Assembly (NCBI RefSeq): GCF_003030345.1
Contig: NZ_CP028158.1
Span: 1,922,001 to 1,986,000, forward strand
DNA: 64,000 nucleotides
Direction: 5' to 3'
Origin: Plantactinospora sp. BC1
Lineage (GTDB): Bacteria; Actinomycetota; Actinomycetes; Mycobacteriales; Micromonosporaceae
Shown: positions 1 to 9,465 of the stretch, one piece after another
Position numbering within the stretch: the stretch's first letter is position 1
Layout: every line of letters begins with the position of its first letter
Made by a program: the position numbers and the translations under genes
Notes under the pieces: generated by a model
The model's database searches: none
Told to the model about the DNA's origin: nothing
Seen by the model: the letters and a program-made list of their open reading frames with translations, nothing else

Positions 1-561
1 AACGGCACCGAGGCGGTCGACGCGGTCCGGCGTACCGTGCCGGACGTCGTACTGATGGATGTTCGGATGCCCGAGATGGACGGGCTGGAAGCCACCCGGC
101 GGATCCTCACCGGCACCACCGGGGATCCGCGCGTGATCATCCTGACCACGTTCGACCTGGACCACTACGTCTACGCGGCGCTCTCCGCCGGCGCCAGCGG
201 CTTCCTGCTCAAGGACGTCACCCCGGAGCATCTGGTCGCCGCCGTCCGGATGGTCCGGTCCGGCGACGCGCTGTTGGCCCCCACCATCACCCGTCGGCTC
301 GTCGAGCGGTTCGCCAGCCGCAGCGCGGACCCCGCCGCACCGCACCGTGACCTGTCCACGTTGACGCCCCGCGAACTCGAGGTGCTGCGACTGCTGGCCC
401 AGGGGCTGAGCAACGCCGAACTCGCCGCCCGCCTCCACCTCTCCGAGGCGACCGTCAAGACGCACGTCGCCCGCATCCTCGGCAAGCTCGGGCTCCGCGA
501 CCGGGTCCAGGCCGTCGTCGTCGCCTACGAGACCGGCCTGGTCAGCCCCGGCGGCGGATAG
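1..561 (+). CDS. NarL/FixJ-family response regulator, 5' end outside window
   Basis: Two-component DNA-binding response regulator; 186 residues are visible and the reading frame is open to the left edge, so the start and the first part of the receiver domain are missing. The receiver fragment carries the phospho-acceptor context VLMDVRMPEMDG, followed by the conserved Lys of LLKDV near the end of the domain. The C-terminal third is a LuxR-type helix-turn-helix (LTPRELEVLRLLAQG, then LSEATVKTHVARIL). A sensor kinase normally sits directly upstream, outside the window. The target is unknown. The GTG at 37 should not be used as a start because the frame continues upstream in typical receiver sequence. 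Confidence 0.93.
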   Translation, partial: NGTEAVDAVRRTVPDVVLMDVRMPEMDGLEATRRILTGTTGDPRVIILTTFDLDHYVYAALSAGASGFLLKDVTPEHLVAAVRMVRSGDALLAPTITRRLVERFASRSADPAAPHRDLSTLTPRELEVLRLLAQGLSNAELAARLHLSEATVKTHVARILGKLGLRDRVQAVVVAYETGLVSPGGG

Positions 562-580
562 CCCGGCGGCCGAGCCGGGC
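561..580 (+). terminator. hairpin terminator of the response regulator
   Basis: A 7-bp perfect stem (GCCCGGC 561-567, GCCGGGC 574-580) with a 6-nt loop begins at the last base of the TAG stop codon. There is no T-run, as is common in actinobacteria. Confidence 0.5.
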
Positions 581-712
581 CCTGGTCTGCGTCGACCCCT
601 GCCGGCGACCCGACCTTTCGCGCCGAAGGCACGGGAAGAGCCCCTTCCCGGGCGGATTCACGCTGCCGCTCTCCGCACCGGGAGCGGGACCCTTCCCACC
701 ATGCGCCGTGGG

Positions 713-901
713 TCAGGACTCGTCGTCGGCCACCTTGCCGCCGGGCCCGTACGGCGAGGTCTGTCCCTTCGGCACCGGACGCTTCGCGGTCTTGTCGTGG
801 CTGCCGCCCGGCGGGTCGGTCGGGTTGGCGTCCTGGATCCGCTGCTTGGTCGTCCCCGTCTCGCCGCTGCGGCGCATCTCCGGCTGCTGGATGTTGGTCA
901 T
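713..901 (-). CDS. small hydrophilic protein of unknown function (62 aa)
   Basis: A 62-residue protein rich in Pro, Gly, Lys, Asp and Gln with no hydrophobic segment, probably disordered and cytosolic. The ATG at 901 is preceded by GAGAGGAG at a 6-nt spacing, a much better ribosome site than the in-frame GTG three bases upstream; this is the main reason to believe the gene. It converges with the response regulator, and the gap between them holds further GGGAAG/CTTCCC inverted repeats (about 632-648) that could end transcription from either side. I do not recognise a family; short acidic/basic proteins of this look occur in related actinobacteria, but that is an impression, not a match. Confidence 0.55.
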   Translation of the reverse strand: MTNIQQPEMRRSGETGTTKQRIQDANPTDPPGGSHDKTAKRPVPKGQTSPYGPGGKVADDES

Positions 902-1181
902 CACGGTCTCCTCTCGGCGTCCCGACTGTTCGCCTACCCCGGCTCACCCCGCTCATGCCGGCCGGCGCCTCGCGTTGGCGGGCACCGCGGGGTGTACGGG
1001 CCGGACCGGTGCCCGACGGCCCCGATGTCGCCGGGAGCCGCGCTCCTCCCGTCCGGGTCCGGAGGGCCGTCGGAGGGTGTGCGGGGCGGCTTGGGTCCGA
1101 TGGGTGGTATGCCGGAGATCGGTGCCCGACCGGCCCGCGTCACCGGCCCCCGGAACGCTGCCCGGGGACCGGTTTTCGCGG

Positions 1182-3677
1182 TCAGAGTCCCCGGCACTGC
1201 CCGATCGCCGGCCCGCGCAGCGTGTTCGGTACGCCGTTGTCGACCGGTGCCGGGGTGTTGCCGGTACAGACCAGCGGGCCACCGACGGTGTTGCCGGCGA
1301 TCACCGGTGCCCGGACGGTCTCGGTGCCGGTGACCACGAGCGGGCCGCCGACCCGGACGCCCTCGACGACGAGCTGCCCGGTGGTGCCGGTGAGGCTGAC
1401 CGGGCCGGCGACCGAACCGCCGAGGAGTTCCAGCGTGGTCGCGCCGGTGGCCTGCACCGGCCCCTGCACCGAGGCGGCCGTGGCGATCAGCGAGCCGCCG
1501 GGCCGCACGGTGACCGGGCCGGTGACGGTGGCGCCGGCCAGGCAGGTCACCCCGGTCCGGACCACCAGGGCGCCCCGGTGCTGCCCGGAGAGCCGGGTGG
1601 TGCAGGTGTCGACGGTGACGGTGAACTCGGCACTGCTGGTCACCCCGCCCGGCCGGGTCGCGGTGAGGGTGGCCCGGTAGACGCCGTCCCGGGCGTACCG
1701 GTGGCTGGCGGTCGCGGTGTAGAGGCCGTTGACCCTGGTGACGGTGCCGGCCGTGCCGCTGACCGTGGCCGGGGAGCTGGTGCCGTCGCCCCAGTCGACG
1801 GTCGCGGTCACCTGGTCGGGGGCGACTCCCGGCGCGGAGATCGTGCCGAGCGCGCCGTCGACGGTACGCGTGTCGCGCTCGACGTCCGGGGCGGTCACGT
1901 CGACCCGCCACGGCACCTGCGGCGAGGGGTGGAAGTTCTGCCCCCGGAGCTGCCAGCGCAGGCCGTGCCCGGCCAGCCGGTTCACGAACGAGTCGAGGTT
2001 GCGTTCCGGGTGGACGTTCGGCGACCAGCCGATCTCCGCCGTCGCCGGCAGCCGGGGGAACGCCTGGAACTCGATGTCGGCGCCGGTGCGCAGCGTCTCC
2101 GACCACATCGGCGCCTCGACGCCGAGGATGTGCGCGTCGGTCACCGCCGGCAGGGTCTCGCCGTCCACGGTGCGGGCCGGGATGTAGCTGCCCGGGTCGC
2201 TGCTGGTGCCGGACCAGTGGTAGAAGTGCGACACGTCCAGGATGCCGGCCCAGCCGAGCCCGAGCGGGCTGCCCGGCCACTGCCGCATGTCCAGGTAGGT
2301 GTGGTTGGCCGGTGACATGACGACCTTCATGCCCTTCTGCACGGCCCGCCGGGCCGAGTCGCCGCCGGCACCGGCCGGGTTGCCGTTGTTCCAGAACTGC
2401 GCGACCGCCGGGGCGGCGCCGGGCCGGTCGAAGTTCGCCTGGGAGATCTCGGCCCAGCCGATCCCGGTCTTGCCGTGCGCCGTGACGAGGTCGGCCTTGC
2501 GGTCGACGAAGTCGACGAAGCGCTCGTGCGAGAGGATGGAGGCCGGCACCTCGTCGCCGCCGAAGTGGTAGTACGGGCCGGGGGTCAGCGCGCTGAGCTG
2601 CGCGACGATGTCGGTGAGGATCGCCCAGGTGTTCGGGCTCTCCGGGCAGAGCGCGCTGTAGCCGACGTCCGTGCTGAGGTTCCACACCGGCGGCGTACGG
2701 TTGCTGCAGTTGACGTCCGGCAGCACCGGGTCCGCCTCCGGGCCGGCGTACGACATGATGATCGCGTTGGTGTGCCCGGGGGTGTCCACCTCGGGGATGA
2801 CGGTCATGAAGCGTTCCGCCGCGTAGTTGACGACGTCGACGTACTCGGCCTGGGTCCAGTAGCCGCCCGGGTCGTTGTTGATGGAGAACTGGGCGCCGAT
2901 CTCGGTGAGTTCGGGGCGGCCGTCGATGGCGATCCGGAAGCCCTGGTCGTCGCCGACGTGCAGGTGCAGCGTATTGATCTTGTATGCGGCGGCCTGGTCG
3001 ACGTACCGCTTTACCACGTCCGGGGGCTGGAAGTGCCGGGCGATGTCGAGCATGATCCCCCGGTAGCCGTAGCGCGGCACGTCCTCGATCCGCACCCCGG
3101 CCACCGTCCACGGTCCGGGTCGGACGGTCCGGCTCTCGATCCACGGCGGGAGCAACTGCCGCAGCGTCTGCACCCCGTAGAAGAGCCCGGCCGGGCGGGC
3201 CGCCGTCAGGCGTACCCCGGCGGTCGTGACGTCGAGCCGGTAGCCCTCGGCGCCGAGTTCGGCGGCGGTGACCAGCCGCAGTTCGATGTCGCCGGTGCGC
3301 GGCGCGGCGGCGGTGACGGGCAGCGGATAGCCGGTGGGTGGCCGCAGCAGCGTCGCCAGTCCGTCGGCCACCGAGGTGGTCTGGGCGCCGCCGTCCGGGG
3401 CGACGACGATCCGGCTCTCCCGGTCGAGGGTGAAGGTCTCCCCCGGCACCGGGACCGCGCTGACCGGTACCGGGACGACCTGGGCGGCCACCGGGACCTG
3501 GGCGGGCTCGCTCGGCGCGGTGGCCGCTCGGGCGGTCGGGGTGCCGAACTGACCGGCCAGCACGAGGCTCTGGGCCACGAGGGTTATCCCGAGGGCGGCC
3601 CGGCCGAGCCGGGCCGGACCGCTGCCGGCGGTACGCCTGCTGCGGGGTGGTGGTGTCGACGTGTCCGGCCTCTGCAT
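1182..3677 (-). CDS. secreted beta-N-acetylhexosaminidase, GH20
   Basis: Extracellular enzyme expected to remove terminal N-acetylglucosamine or N-acetylgalactosamine from chitooligosaccharides and glycans. The 831-aa protein has a twin-arginine-like basic N-terminus and hydrophobic signal segment (about residues 15-55), a GH20b-type N-terminal domain, and a GH20 barrel with HLHVGDDQGF and the catalytic pair in HFGGDEVP (Asp375-Glu376). The C-terminal third has a PKD-like stretch and then a run of short Gly/Val-rich repeats (GPVTV, GPVQA, GPVSL, GPLVV). The ATG at 3677 is chosen because GGAGGG lies just upstream; the frame is open 38 codons further, but that stretch is low in signal-peptide character. 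The gene is divergent from the GH16 gene. Confidence 0.93.
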   Translation of the reverse strand: MQRPDTSTPPPRSRRTAGSGPARLGRAALGITLVAQSLVLAGQFGTPTARAATAPSEPAQVPVAAQVVPVPVSAVPVPGETFTLDRESRIVVAPDGGAQTTSVADGLATLLRPPTGYPLPVTAAAPRTGDIELRLVTAAELGAEGYRLDVTTAGVRLTAARPAGLFYGVQTLRQLLPPWIESRTVRPGPWTVAGVRIEDVPRYGYRGIMLDIARHFQPPDVVKRYVDQAAAYKINTLHLHVGDDQGFRIAIDGRPELTEIGAQFSINNDPGGYWTQAEYVDVVNYAAERFMTVIPEVDTPGHTNAIIMSYAGPEADPVLPDVNCSNRTPPVWNLSTDVGYSALCPESPNTWAILTDIVAQLSALTPGPYYHFGGDEVPASILSHERFVDFVDRKADLVTAHGKTGIGWAEISQANFDRPGAAPAVAQFWNNGNPAGAGGDSARRAVQKGMKVVMSPANHTYLDMRQWPGSPLGLGWAGILDVSHFYHWSGTSSDPGSYIPARTVDGETLPAVTDAHILGVEAPMWSETLRTGADIEFQAFPRLPATAEIGWSPNVHPERNLDSFVNRLAGHGLRWQLRGQNFHPSPQVPWRVDVTAPDVERDTRTVDGALGTISAPGVAPDQVTATVDWGDGTSSPATVSGTAGTVTRVNGLYTATASHRYARDGVYRATLTATRPGGVTSSAEFTVTVDTCTTRLSGQHRGALVVRTGVTCLAGATVTGPVTVRPGGSLIATAASVQGPVQATGATTLELLGGSVAGPVSLTGTTGQLVVEGVRVGGPLVVTGTETVRAPVIAGNTVGGPLVCTGNTPAPVDNGVPNTLRGPAIGQCRGL

Positions 3678-3836
3678 TGTCACGCCCTCCTGCTGCGGCT
3701 GGGGCGGGCGCCCGCCGGGCACCGGCCCGTCCCCGGTGGCCCGGGACGGTGCGGGCGCGGACGGCGGTCGATCGCCACGGATCAGGGTCATCGACGAAGT
3801 TGCATCCGCCGAATGATAGAGATCGGAGAGCGCAAC

Positions 3837-3853
3837 TGTAAAGAGTCCTTACA
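3837..3853. promoter_or_regulatory. inverted repeat in the GH20-GH16 divergent region
   Basis: TGTAA and TTACA arms (3837-3841 and 3849-3853) are separated by 7 nt. The site lies 160 nt upstream of the GH20 start and could be a second operator; no regulator is identified. Confidence 0.3.
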
Positions 3854-3899
3854 CTTCGGGCGCTTCCAGCCGACGCCGGAGCCGGCGACCCGGGCCACA

Positions 3900-3947
3900 T
3901 TGACAGCTCTCGTTGATTGATTCACAGTATCCGAGAGAGCGCTCTCT
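3900..3947 (+). promoter_or_regulatory. GH16 promoter with LacI-type operator at the transcription start
   Basis: A consensus -35 TTGACA (3900-3905) is followed 17-19 nt later by a weak -10 (CACAGT or CAGTAT, ending 3928-3930). The 14-bp perfect palindrome AGAGAGCGCTCTCT (3934-3947) falls on the expected start of transcription. Its CG-centred form resembles operators of actinobacterial LacI-family sugar repressors such as CebR. It is 66 nt upstream of the GH16 ATG; whether it also controls GH20, 257 nt away, is open. The rest of the 335-bp gap shows only the inverted repeat at 3837-3853. Confidence 0.55.
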
Positions 3948-4012
3948 TGCCCGATCGTCATCAGCCCGCAACCGGCCGGAAACCGTCGCGGGCCTCACCT
4001 CAGGGAGCACTG

Positions 4013-6187
4013 ATGGACAGCGCTCTGTCCCCACCCCGCCGCCGACCATCCCGGGCACGCCGCTGGCGGGCCATCGCCGGGTCGGCCGTCGCGATCCCGG
4101 CGCTGCTCGCCGGCTATCTCGCCATCTCCGGTACGTCGGCCGGTGCGGCCGAGACCCTGCTCTCGCAGGGCAGGCCGGCCACCGCCTCCTCGACCCAGTC
4201 CGCCGGCTACCCCGCCTCGGCCGCGGTCGACGGCAACCCCGGCACCCGCTGGTCCAGCGGCTTCGCCGACCCGCAGTGGATACAGGTCGACCTCGGCGCG
4301 GTCACCCCGGTCAGCCGGGTCGTGCTGAACTGGGAGGGCGCCTACGCCCGCGCCTTCACCATCGAGACCTCGACCAACGGCTCCACCTGGACGACCGTGC
4401 ACAGCAGTACCACCGGCAGCGGCGGCAACCAGGAGATCGGCGTCACCGGCAGCGGGCGGTACGTCCGGCTGCACGCCACCCAGCGGGGCACCGCGTACGG
4501 GGTGTCGCTCTGGGAGTTCCAGGTGTACGGCGAGACCGGCACCAACGCCTGCGGCACCGGCAACGCCGCCCAGGGCCGGCCGGCGACCGCCTCCTCCACC
4601 GAATCCGCCGCCTACCCGGCCTCGGCCGCGGTCGACGGCAACACCGGCACCCGCTGGGCCAGCGCCGCCGCCGACCCGCAGTGGCTCCGGGTCGACCTCG
4701 GCAGCACCCAGTCGATCTGCGGGATCACCCTGGTCTGGGAGGCCGCCTACGCCACCGCGTACCAGATCCAGACCTCCACCGACGGCTCGACCTGGACCAC
4801 CGTGCACACCAGCACCACCGGCACGGGCGGAACACAGAACCTGACCGTCACCGGCACCGGCCGGTACGTCCGGATGTACGGCACCGCCCGGGCGACCGGG
4901 TGGGGCTACTCGCTCTGGGAGCTGGCGGTACGGACCGGCAGCGGCGGGCCGACGACGCCGCCGACCACCACCCCGCCGCCGGCCACCACTCCGCCACCCG
5001 GCGGCAGCGTGCTGCTGTCGTACCAGAAGCCGGCGGTCGCCTCCAGCAGCCAGAACGACGGCACCTGCTTCGAGTGCCTGCCCGCCCGGGCCTTCGACAA
5101 CGACCCGGCCAGCCGGTGGGCGACCAGCACCACCACCGGATGGGTCGACCCCGGCTGGATCTACGTCGACCTGGGCGCCACCGCCAGCATCACCCAGGTG
5201 GTGTTGCAGTGGGACCCGGCCTACGCCACCGCCTACCAGATCCAGGTCTCCGCGAACGCGAGCAGCTGGACCCCGATCTACTCCACCACCGGTGGCCGGG
5301 GCTTCAAGGAGACGCTGAACGTCACCGGCACCGGCCGGTACGTGCGGATGTACGGCACCGCCCGGGTTGGCCCGTACGGCTACTCGCTCTACGAGTTCAA
5401 GGTCTACGGCACCGGGGGCAACCCGACGACCCCACCGGCGATGCCGCCCGACCCGACGTTCCCGGCCAACAACCTCGTCTGGAGCGACGAGTTCAACGGC
5501 GCGGCCGGCAGCAAGCCCGACCCGGCAAAGTGGACGATCGACCCGGGCACCGGGCAGAACAACGAGATCCAGTACTACACGAACAACAACAACGCCTCGA
5601 TGAACGGCACCGGCGCCCTGGTGATCGAGGCACGTCGGGAGACGGCCGGCGGGCGCGACTACACCTCGCACCGGATGAACACCGGCAACAGGTTCCACGT
5701 CCAGTACGGCCGGATCGAGGCCCGGATCCAGGTCCCGAAGGGCAACGGCCTCTGGCCCGCCTTCTGGATGATGGGCGCCGACTTCCTCACCGGGCGGCCG
5801 TGGCCGTACAACGGGGAGATCGACATCATGGAGGTGCTCGGCCGGAACACCCTGGAGGGATACTCGACGCTGCACGCACCGCAGTACAACGGCGGTGGCG
5901 GCTACGGGCAGAAGTATCCGGCGCCGGGCGGGGTCGACTTCTCCGCCGGCTTCCACGTCTGGGCCGCGGAGTGGGACAGCCGGGGCATCACGTTCAAGGT
6001 GGACGGCCAGACGGTCTTCTACGCCAGCAAGGAGACGGTGGAGTCGACCCGTGGCCCGTGGGTCTTCGACCACCCCTTCTATCTGATCCTCAACCTCGCC
6101 GTCGGCGGTGACTTCCCCGGACCGGTCGATTCGAGTACGCCGTTCCCGTCCCGGATGCTCGTCGACTACGTACGCGTCTACCGCTGA
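4013..6187 (+). CDS. secreted GH16 endo-glucanase with three F5/8 type C (CBM32-like) domains
   Basis: Extracellular glycosidase, probably a beta-1,3(-1,4)-glucanase (laminarinase type); GH16 also includes agarases and carrageenases, so the substrate is inferred. The 724-aa protein starts with an Arg-rich signal peptide, then three discoidin/CBM32-like modules (about residues 45-185, 187-320 and 340-480, each with an A-D-G or N-D-P...W core) joined by Thr/Pro linkers, then the GH16 domain. The catalytic motif GEIDIME places the nucleophile at Glu602 and acid/base at Glu607. The ATG at 4013 has GGGAG upstream; the frame extends 32 codons further without signal-peptide character. Confidence 0.92.
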   Translation: MDSALSPPRRRPSRARRWRAIAGSAVAIPALLAGYLAISGTSAGAAETLLSQGRPATASSTQSAGYPASAAVDGNPGTRWSSGFADPQWIQVDLGAVTPVSRVVLNWEGAYARAFTIETSTNGSTWTTVHSSTTGSGGNQEIGVTGSGRYVRLHATQRGTAYGVSLWEFQVYGETGTNACGTGNAAQGRPATASSTESAAYPASAAVDGNTGTRWASAAADPQWLRVDLGSTQSICGITLVWEAAYATAYQIQTSTDGSTWTTVHTSTTGTGGTQNLTVTGTGRYVRMYGTARATGWGYSLWELAVRTGSGGPTTPPTTTPPPATTPPPGGSVLLSYQKPAVASSSQNDGTCFECLPARAFDNDPASRWATSTTTGWVDPGWIYVDLGATASITQVVLQWDPAYATAYQIQVSANASSWTPIYSTTGGRGFKETLNVTGTGRYVRMYGTARVGPYGYSLYEFKVYGTGGNPTTPPAMPPDPTFPANNLVWSDEFNGAAGSKPDPAKWTIDPGTGQNNEIQYYTNNNNASMNGTGALVIEARRETAGGRDYTSHRMNTGNRFHVQYGRIEARIQVPKGNGLWPAFWMMGADFLTGRPWPYNGEIDIMEVLGRNTLEGYSTLHAPQYNGGGGYGQKYPAPGGVDFSAGFHVWAAEWDSRGITFKVDGQTVFYASKETVESTRGPWVFDHPFYLILNLAVGGDFPGPVDSSTPFPSRMLVDYVRVYR

Positions 6188-6195
6188 ACATCGGA

Positions 6196-6218
6196 TGGCC
6201 GGTACGGCGGACCGGCCA
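6196..6218 (+). terminator. terminator hairpin after GH16
   Basis: TGGCCGGT and ACCGGCCA form an 8-bp perfect stem around a 7-nt loop, starting 9 nt after the GH16 stop codon. Confidence 0.5.
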
Positions 6219-6315
6219 CTCCGCGGCACACCCCCGGTGTCGGATCACCGCTTCGGGTATTCGGGCCCTTGCCTCGGTTTCGCCCGCACGCCACCCTGTT
6301 AGGCATGGGGGCGGC

Positions 6316-9300
6316 ATGGTCGTAGCTCACGAAAGCGCCTACGGTGTCAGCGTTTTCGGGGAGTCCGGCGACGGCGGCGTCGACACGGTACGGCTGGAGA
6401 TCCTCGGCTCGGTGCGGGCCTGGCGCGGTGGGCACCAGATCGCCTTCTCCTCACCCGGCCAACGGGCCGTGCTCGGCCTGCTGGCGCTCGCCGCCGGCCG
6501 GCCGATGACCCGGGCCGAGATCATCGACGTGCTCTGGGACGACAGCGAACCGCCGGCGACGGCCACCAACGTGATCCAGACGCACGTCAAGAACCTCCGT
6601 CGACTGCTCGAACCCGACCGGCGCACGCACACCGCCAGCGCCGTCCTGCCCCGGGTCGGCGACGGGTACGCGGTGGGCGTACCCGCCCGCAACCTCGACC
6701 TCTGCGTGTTCCGGGAACTCGCCGGGGCGGCCTCCGAGGCGTACCGCCGGGACGACCTGGCCGGTTCGGTCCGGCTCTGGCAGCGGGCGCTGGCGCTGTG
6801 GCGGGCCGAACCGCTGGTCGACGTCCCCTCGCTCGCCGGGCACCCGAAGGTCGTCGCGCTGGCCGAGGAACGCCGGGCGGCGGTACGCCGGTACGGCGAG
6901 GTCATGATCGCCGTCGGCGGGGCCGCCGACGTGCTCCCGGCGCTGGAGGAACTCGCCGCCGGCAGTCCGCTGGACGAGACCGCCCAGGCACTGCTGATCC
7001 GCGCCTACCACGCGCTCGGCCGCCGGGACCGGGCCGTCACGGTCTACCGCGCCGTCCGTCGGCGCCTCGTCGAGGAGTTGGGAGTCGAACCCGGCCCCGA
7101 ACTGGCCGGCGCCTACCGGGACGCGCTGCGGGCCGCCGAGACGGCGGCACCGGCCACCGCGCCCGATACCCGCGACACGCCGGCCGTCCCCGCGCAGCTC
7201 CCCGCCGACGTACCCGGATTCTGCGGCCGCTCGGCCGAACTCGCCAGGCTGGACCGGCTGCTGGTGCGCCCCGCTCAGCACGCCCGGCCGGACCCGTCGA
7301 CCGTCCCCGTCGTGGTGCTCGCCGGCACCGCCGGAGTCGGCAAGACCGCCCTCGCCCTGCGCTGGGGGCACCACGCCCGGCACCGGTTCCCCGACGGACA
7401 GCTCTACGTCAACCTGCGCGGCTACGACGTCGACCGGCCGATGCCGCCGCAGGAGGCGCTGGCCGGGTTCCTCCGCGCACTGGGCGTACCCGGCACCGAG
7501 GTGCCGTTCGACCTCGACGAGTGCGCGGCACGGTACCGCAGCGCCCTGGACGGCCGGCGGATGCTGATCGTGCTGGACAACGCCGCCTCGGTGGAGCAGG
7601 CCCGGCCGCTCCTCCCCGGCAGCGCCTCCTGCGCCGTGCTGGTCACCAGCCGGGACACCCTCGCCGGGCTGGTCGCCCGGGACGGCGCCGAGCGGATCGA
7701 ACTCGGCCTGCTCACCAGCGCCGACTCGGTCGAGCTGCTCTGGCGCACCCTCGGCGAGCGGGTCGCCCGGGAACCGGCCGCCGCCGCGGCGCTCGCCGAG
7801 CGCTGCGCCCACCTGCCGCTGGCGCTGCGGGTCGCCGCCGAACTCGTGCTCACCCGACCGACCGCACCGCTGGCGGTACTCGTCGCCGAGCTGGCCGACC
7901 AGCAGCACCGGCTCCGGCTCCTCGACGCCGGGGGCGACCCGCGCACCGGCGTACGGGCGGTGCTCTCCTGGTCGTACCAGCAACTGCCGTCCGCCGCCGC
8001 GCGCGCCTTCCGGATGCTCGGGCCGCATCCCGGACCGGACGTCGACCGGTACGCCGCGGCGGCGCTCTTCGACACCGAACCGGAGCCGGCCCGGCACCTG
8101 CTCGACACGCTCGCCCGGGCGAACCTCGTGCAGACGGCGGGCAACCACCGCTACACCTTCCACGACCTGCTCCGGGCCTATGCCACCGAACGCTGTGCCG
8201 CCGACGAGCCGGCCTCGGCGGCCGACGCCGCCGCCGACCGCCTCTTCGACTACGAACTGGCCGCCGCGACGGCGGCGATCGACACGCTCTACCCGGCGGA
8301 ACGGCACCGCCGGGCACCCGTGCACCGGCCGCCGGTCCCGCCACCGCCGATGCCGGACCCGCAGGCGGCCCGGGAGTGGCTGGACGCGGAGCGGCCGACC
8401 CTGGTGGCGACGGCGGTCCGGGCCGCCGAACGCGGCCGGTCGGCACACGCGGTACGGCTGACCCTGACCCTGCTGCGCTATCTGGAGAGCGGCGGATACT
8501 TCGCCGACGCCGAACGGATGCACACGCACGCCCTGGCTGCGGCCCGGCAGGACGGCGACCGGGTCACCGAGGCGCACCTGCTGACCGGCCTCGCCGTGAT
8601 GTACGCCCAGCAGGGCCGGTACGCCCCCTCGATCGCCCGGCTGCGTGAGGCGGTGGCGCTGAGCCGGGAGAACGGCGACAGTGCGGGTGAGGCGCGGGCG
8701 CTGGGCAACCTCGGTCACGTCCAGCAGCGGCAGGGCCGGTACGACGAGGCGGCCGAGGCGCTGCGTGCCGCGCTGCTGCTCTGCCGACGGGCCGGTGACC
8801 CGGCCGGCGAGGCCCGGGCCGGCGGCAACCTCGGGCACGTACTGCTGCGGCAGGGCAACTACCGGGAGGCGGGGGTGCACCTGCGTACCGCCGCCGTGCT
8901 CTGCCGGCGGATCGCCGACGCGACCGGCGAGGCGTACGCGCTGACCAGCCTCGGGGACCTGCACCTGCGCGCCGGACGGCTGCGCACCGCCGCCGGTCGG
9001 CACCGGCGGGCGCTGGCGCTGTTCGAGGCGGTCGGCGACCGGGCCGGCCGGGCGCTCGCGCTGGACGGGCTCGGCCGGGTACGCCTGCGGCAGGGGGACC
9101 ACGAGTCCGCACTGGAACTGGTCGAGCAGGCGCTCACGCTGCTGCGCCGGGTCGGTGAGCGGGCCGGCGAGGCCGCGTCCACCAACAGTCTCGGCGAGAT
9201 CCTGCACCGGCTGGGCCGGCCCGAACCGGCGCGGGCGCAGCACAGCGGCGCGCTCAGCCTGGCCACCGAGATCGGGGACGCGTACGAGCAGGCCCGGGCG

Positions 9301-9453
9301 CACGCCGGACTCAGCCGGGCGTACCGGGCGGCCGGCGACGACGGGCGTGCCGAGACGCACTGGAGTTCCGCCAACGCCCTCTACCGGATGCTCGGGGTGC
9401 CCGAGGCGGCCGAGTCGCCGGATCGGCTGGCCGTGCTCGGCCGGCCGTCCTGA
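6316..9453 (+). CDS. SARP-family transcriptional activator with NB-ARC and TPR domains (AfsR type)
   Basis: Large cytosolic regulator, 1045 aa. It has an OmpR-like winged-helix DNA-binding domain (about residues 27-110), a bacterial transcriptional activation domain (about 115-275), an NB-ARC ATPase with Walker A GTAGVGKTA near residues 335-343 and LIVLDNA as Walker B, and a C-terminal array of TPR repeats (about 700-1020) with periodic A-x-x-x-L-G-N-L-G-x-V/L units. The architecture matches AfsR-like global regulators rather than short pathway-specific SARPs. No antibiotic biosynthesis genes are visible nearby, so its targets could include the flanking hydrolases or lie elsewhere. It stands alone between GH16 and the RraA-like gene. 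The upstream ribosome site is weak (GGGGGCGG). Confidence 0.9.
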   Translation: MVVAHESAYGVSVFGESGDGGVDTVRLEILGSVRAWRGGHQIAFSSPGQRAVLGLLALAAGRPMTRAEIIDVLWDDSEPPATATNVIQTHVKNLRRLLEPDRRTHTASAVLPRVGDGYAVGVPARNLDLCVFRELAGAASEAYRRDDLAGSVRLWQRALALWRAEPLVDVPSLAGHPKVVALAEERRAAVRRYGEVMIAVGGAADVLPALEELAAGSPLDETAQALLIRAYHALGRRDRAVTVYRAVRRRLVEELGVEPGPELAGAYRDALRAAETAAPATAPDTRDTPAVPAQLPADVPGFCGRSAELARLDRLLVRPAQHARPDPSTVPVVVLAGTAGVGKTALALRWGHHARHRFPDGQLYVNLRGYDVDRPMPPQEALAGFLRALGVPGTEVPFDLDECAARYRSALDGRRMLIVLDNAASVEQARPLLPGSASCAVLVTSRDTLAGLVARDGAERIELGLLTSADSVELLWRTLGERVAREPAAAAALAERCAHLPLALRVAAELVLTRPTAPLAVLVAELADQQHRLRLLDAGGDPRTGVRAVLSWSYQQLPSAAARAFRMLGPHPGPDVDRYAAAALFDTEPEPARHLLDTLARANLVQTAGNHRYTFHDLLRAYATERCAADEPASAADAAADRLFDYELAAATAAIDTLYPAERHRRAPVHRPPVPPPPMPDPQAAREWLDAERPTLVATAVRAAERGRSAHAVRLTLTLLRYLESGGYFADAERMHTHALAAARQDGDRVTEAHLLTGLAVMYAQQGRYAPSIARLREAVALSRENGDSAGEARALGNLGHVQQRQGRYDEAAEALRAALLLCRRAGDPAGEARAGGNLGHVLLRQGNYREAGVHLRTAAVLCRRIADATGEAYALTSLGDLHLRAGRLRTAAGRHRRALALFEAVGDRAGRALALDGLGRVRLRQGDHESALELVEQALTLLRRVGERAGEAASTNSLGEILHRLGRPEPARAQHSGALSLATEIGDAYEQARAHAGLSRAYRAAGDDGRAETHWSSANALYRMLGVPEAAESPDRLAVLGRPS

Positions 9454-9465
9454 CCGCGCCGCCGG

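Noticed and set aside
934-3900. 988-codon open frame covering GH20 in another frame
   Set aside because: Arg/Pro/Gly-rich shadow of the GH20 gene, which has clear catalytic motifs in its own frame.
6451-9360. 969-codon open frame antisense to the SARP gene
   Set aside because: No recognisable domain and composition typical of antisense shadows.
6316-9453. SARP gene as the regulator of an antibiotic cluster
   Set aside because: No biosynthetic genes (PKS, NRPS or similar) occur anywhere in the window.
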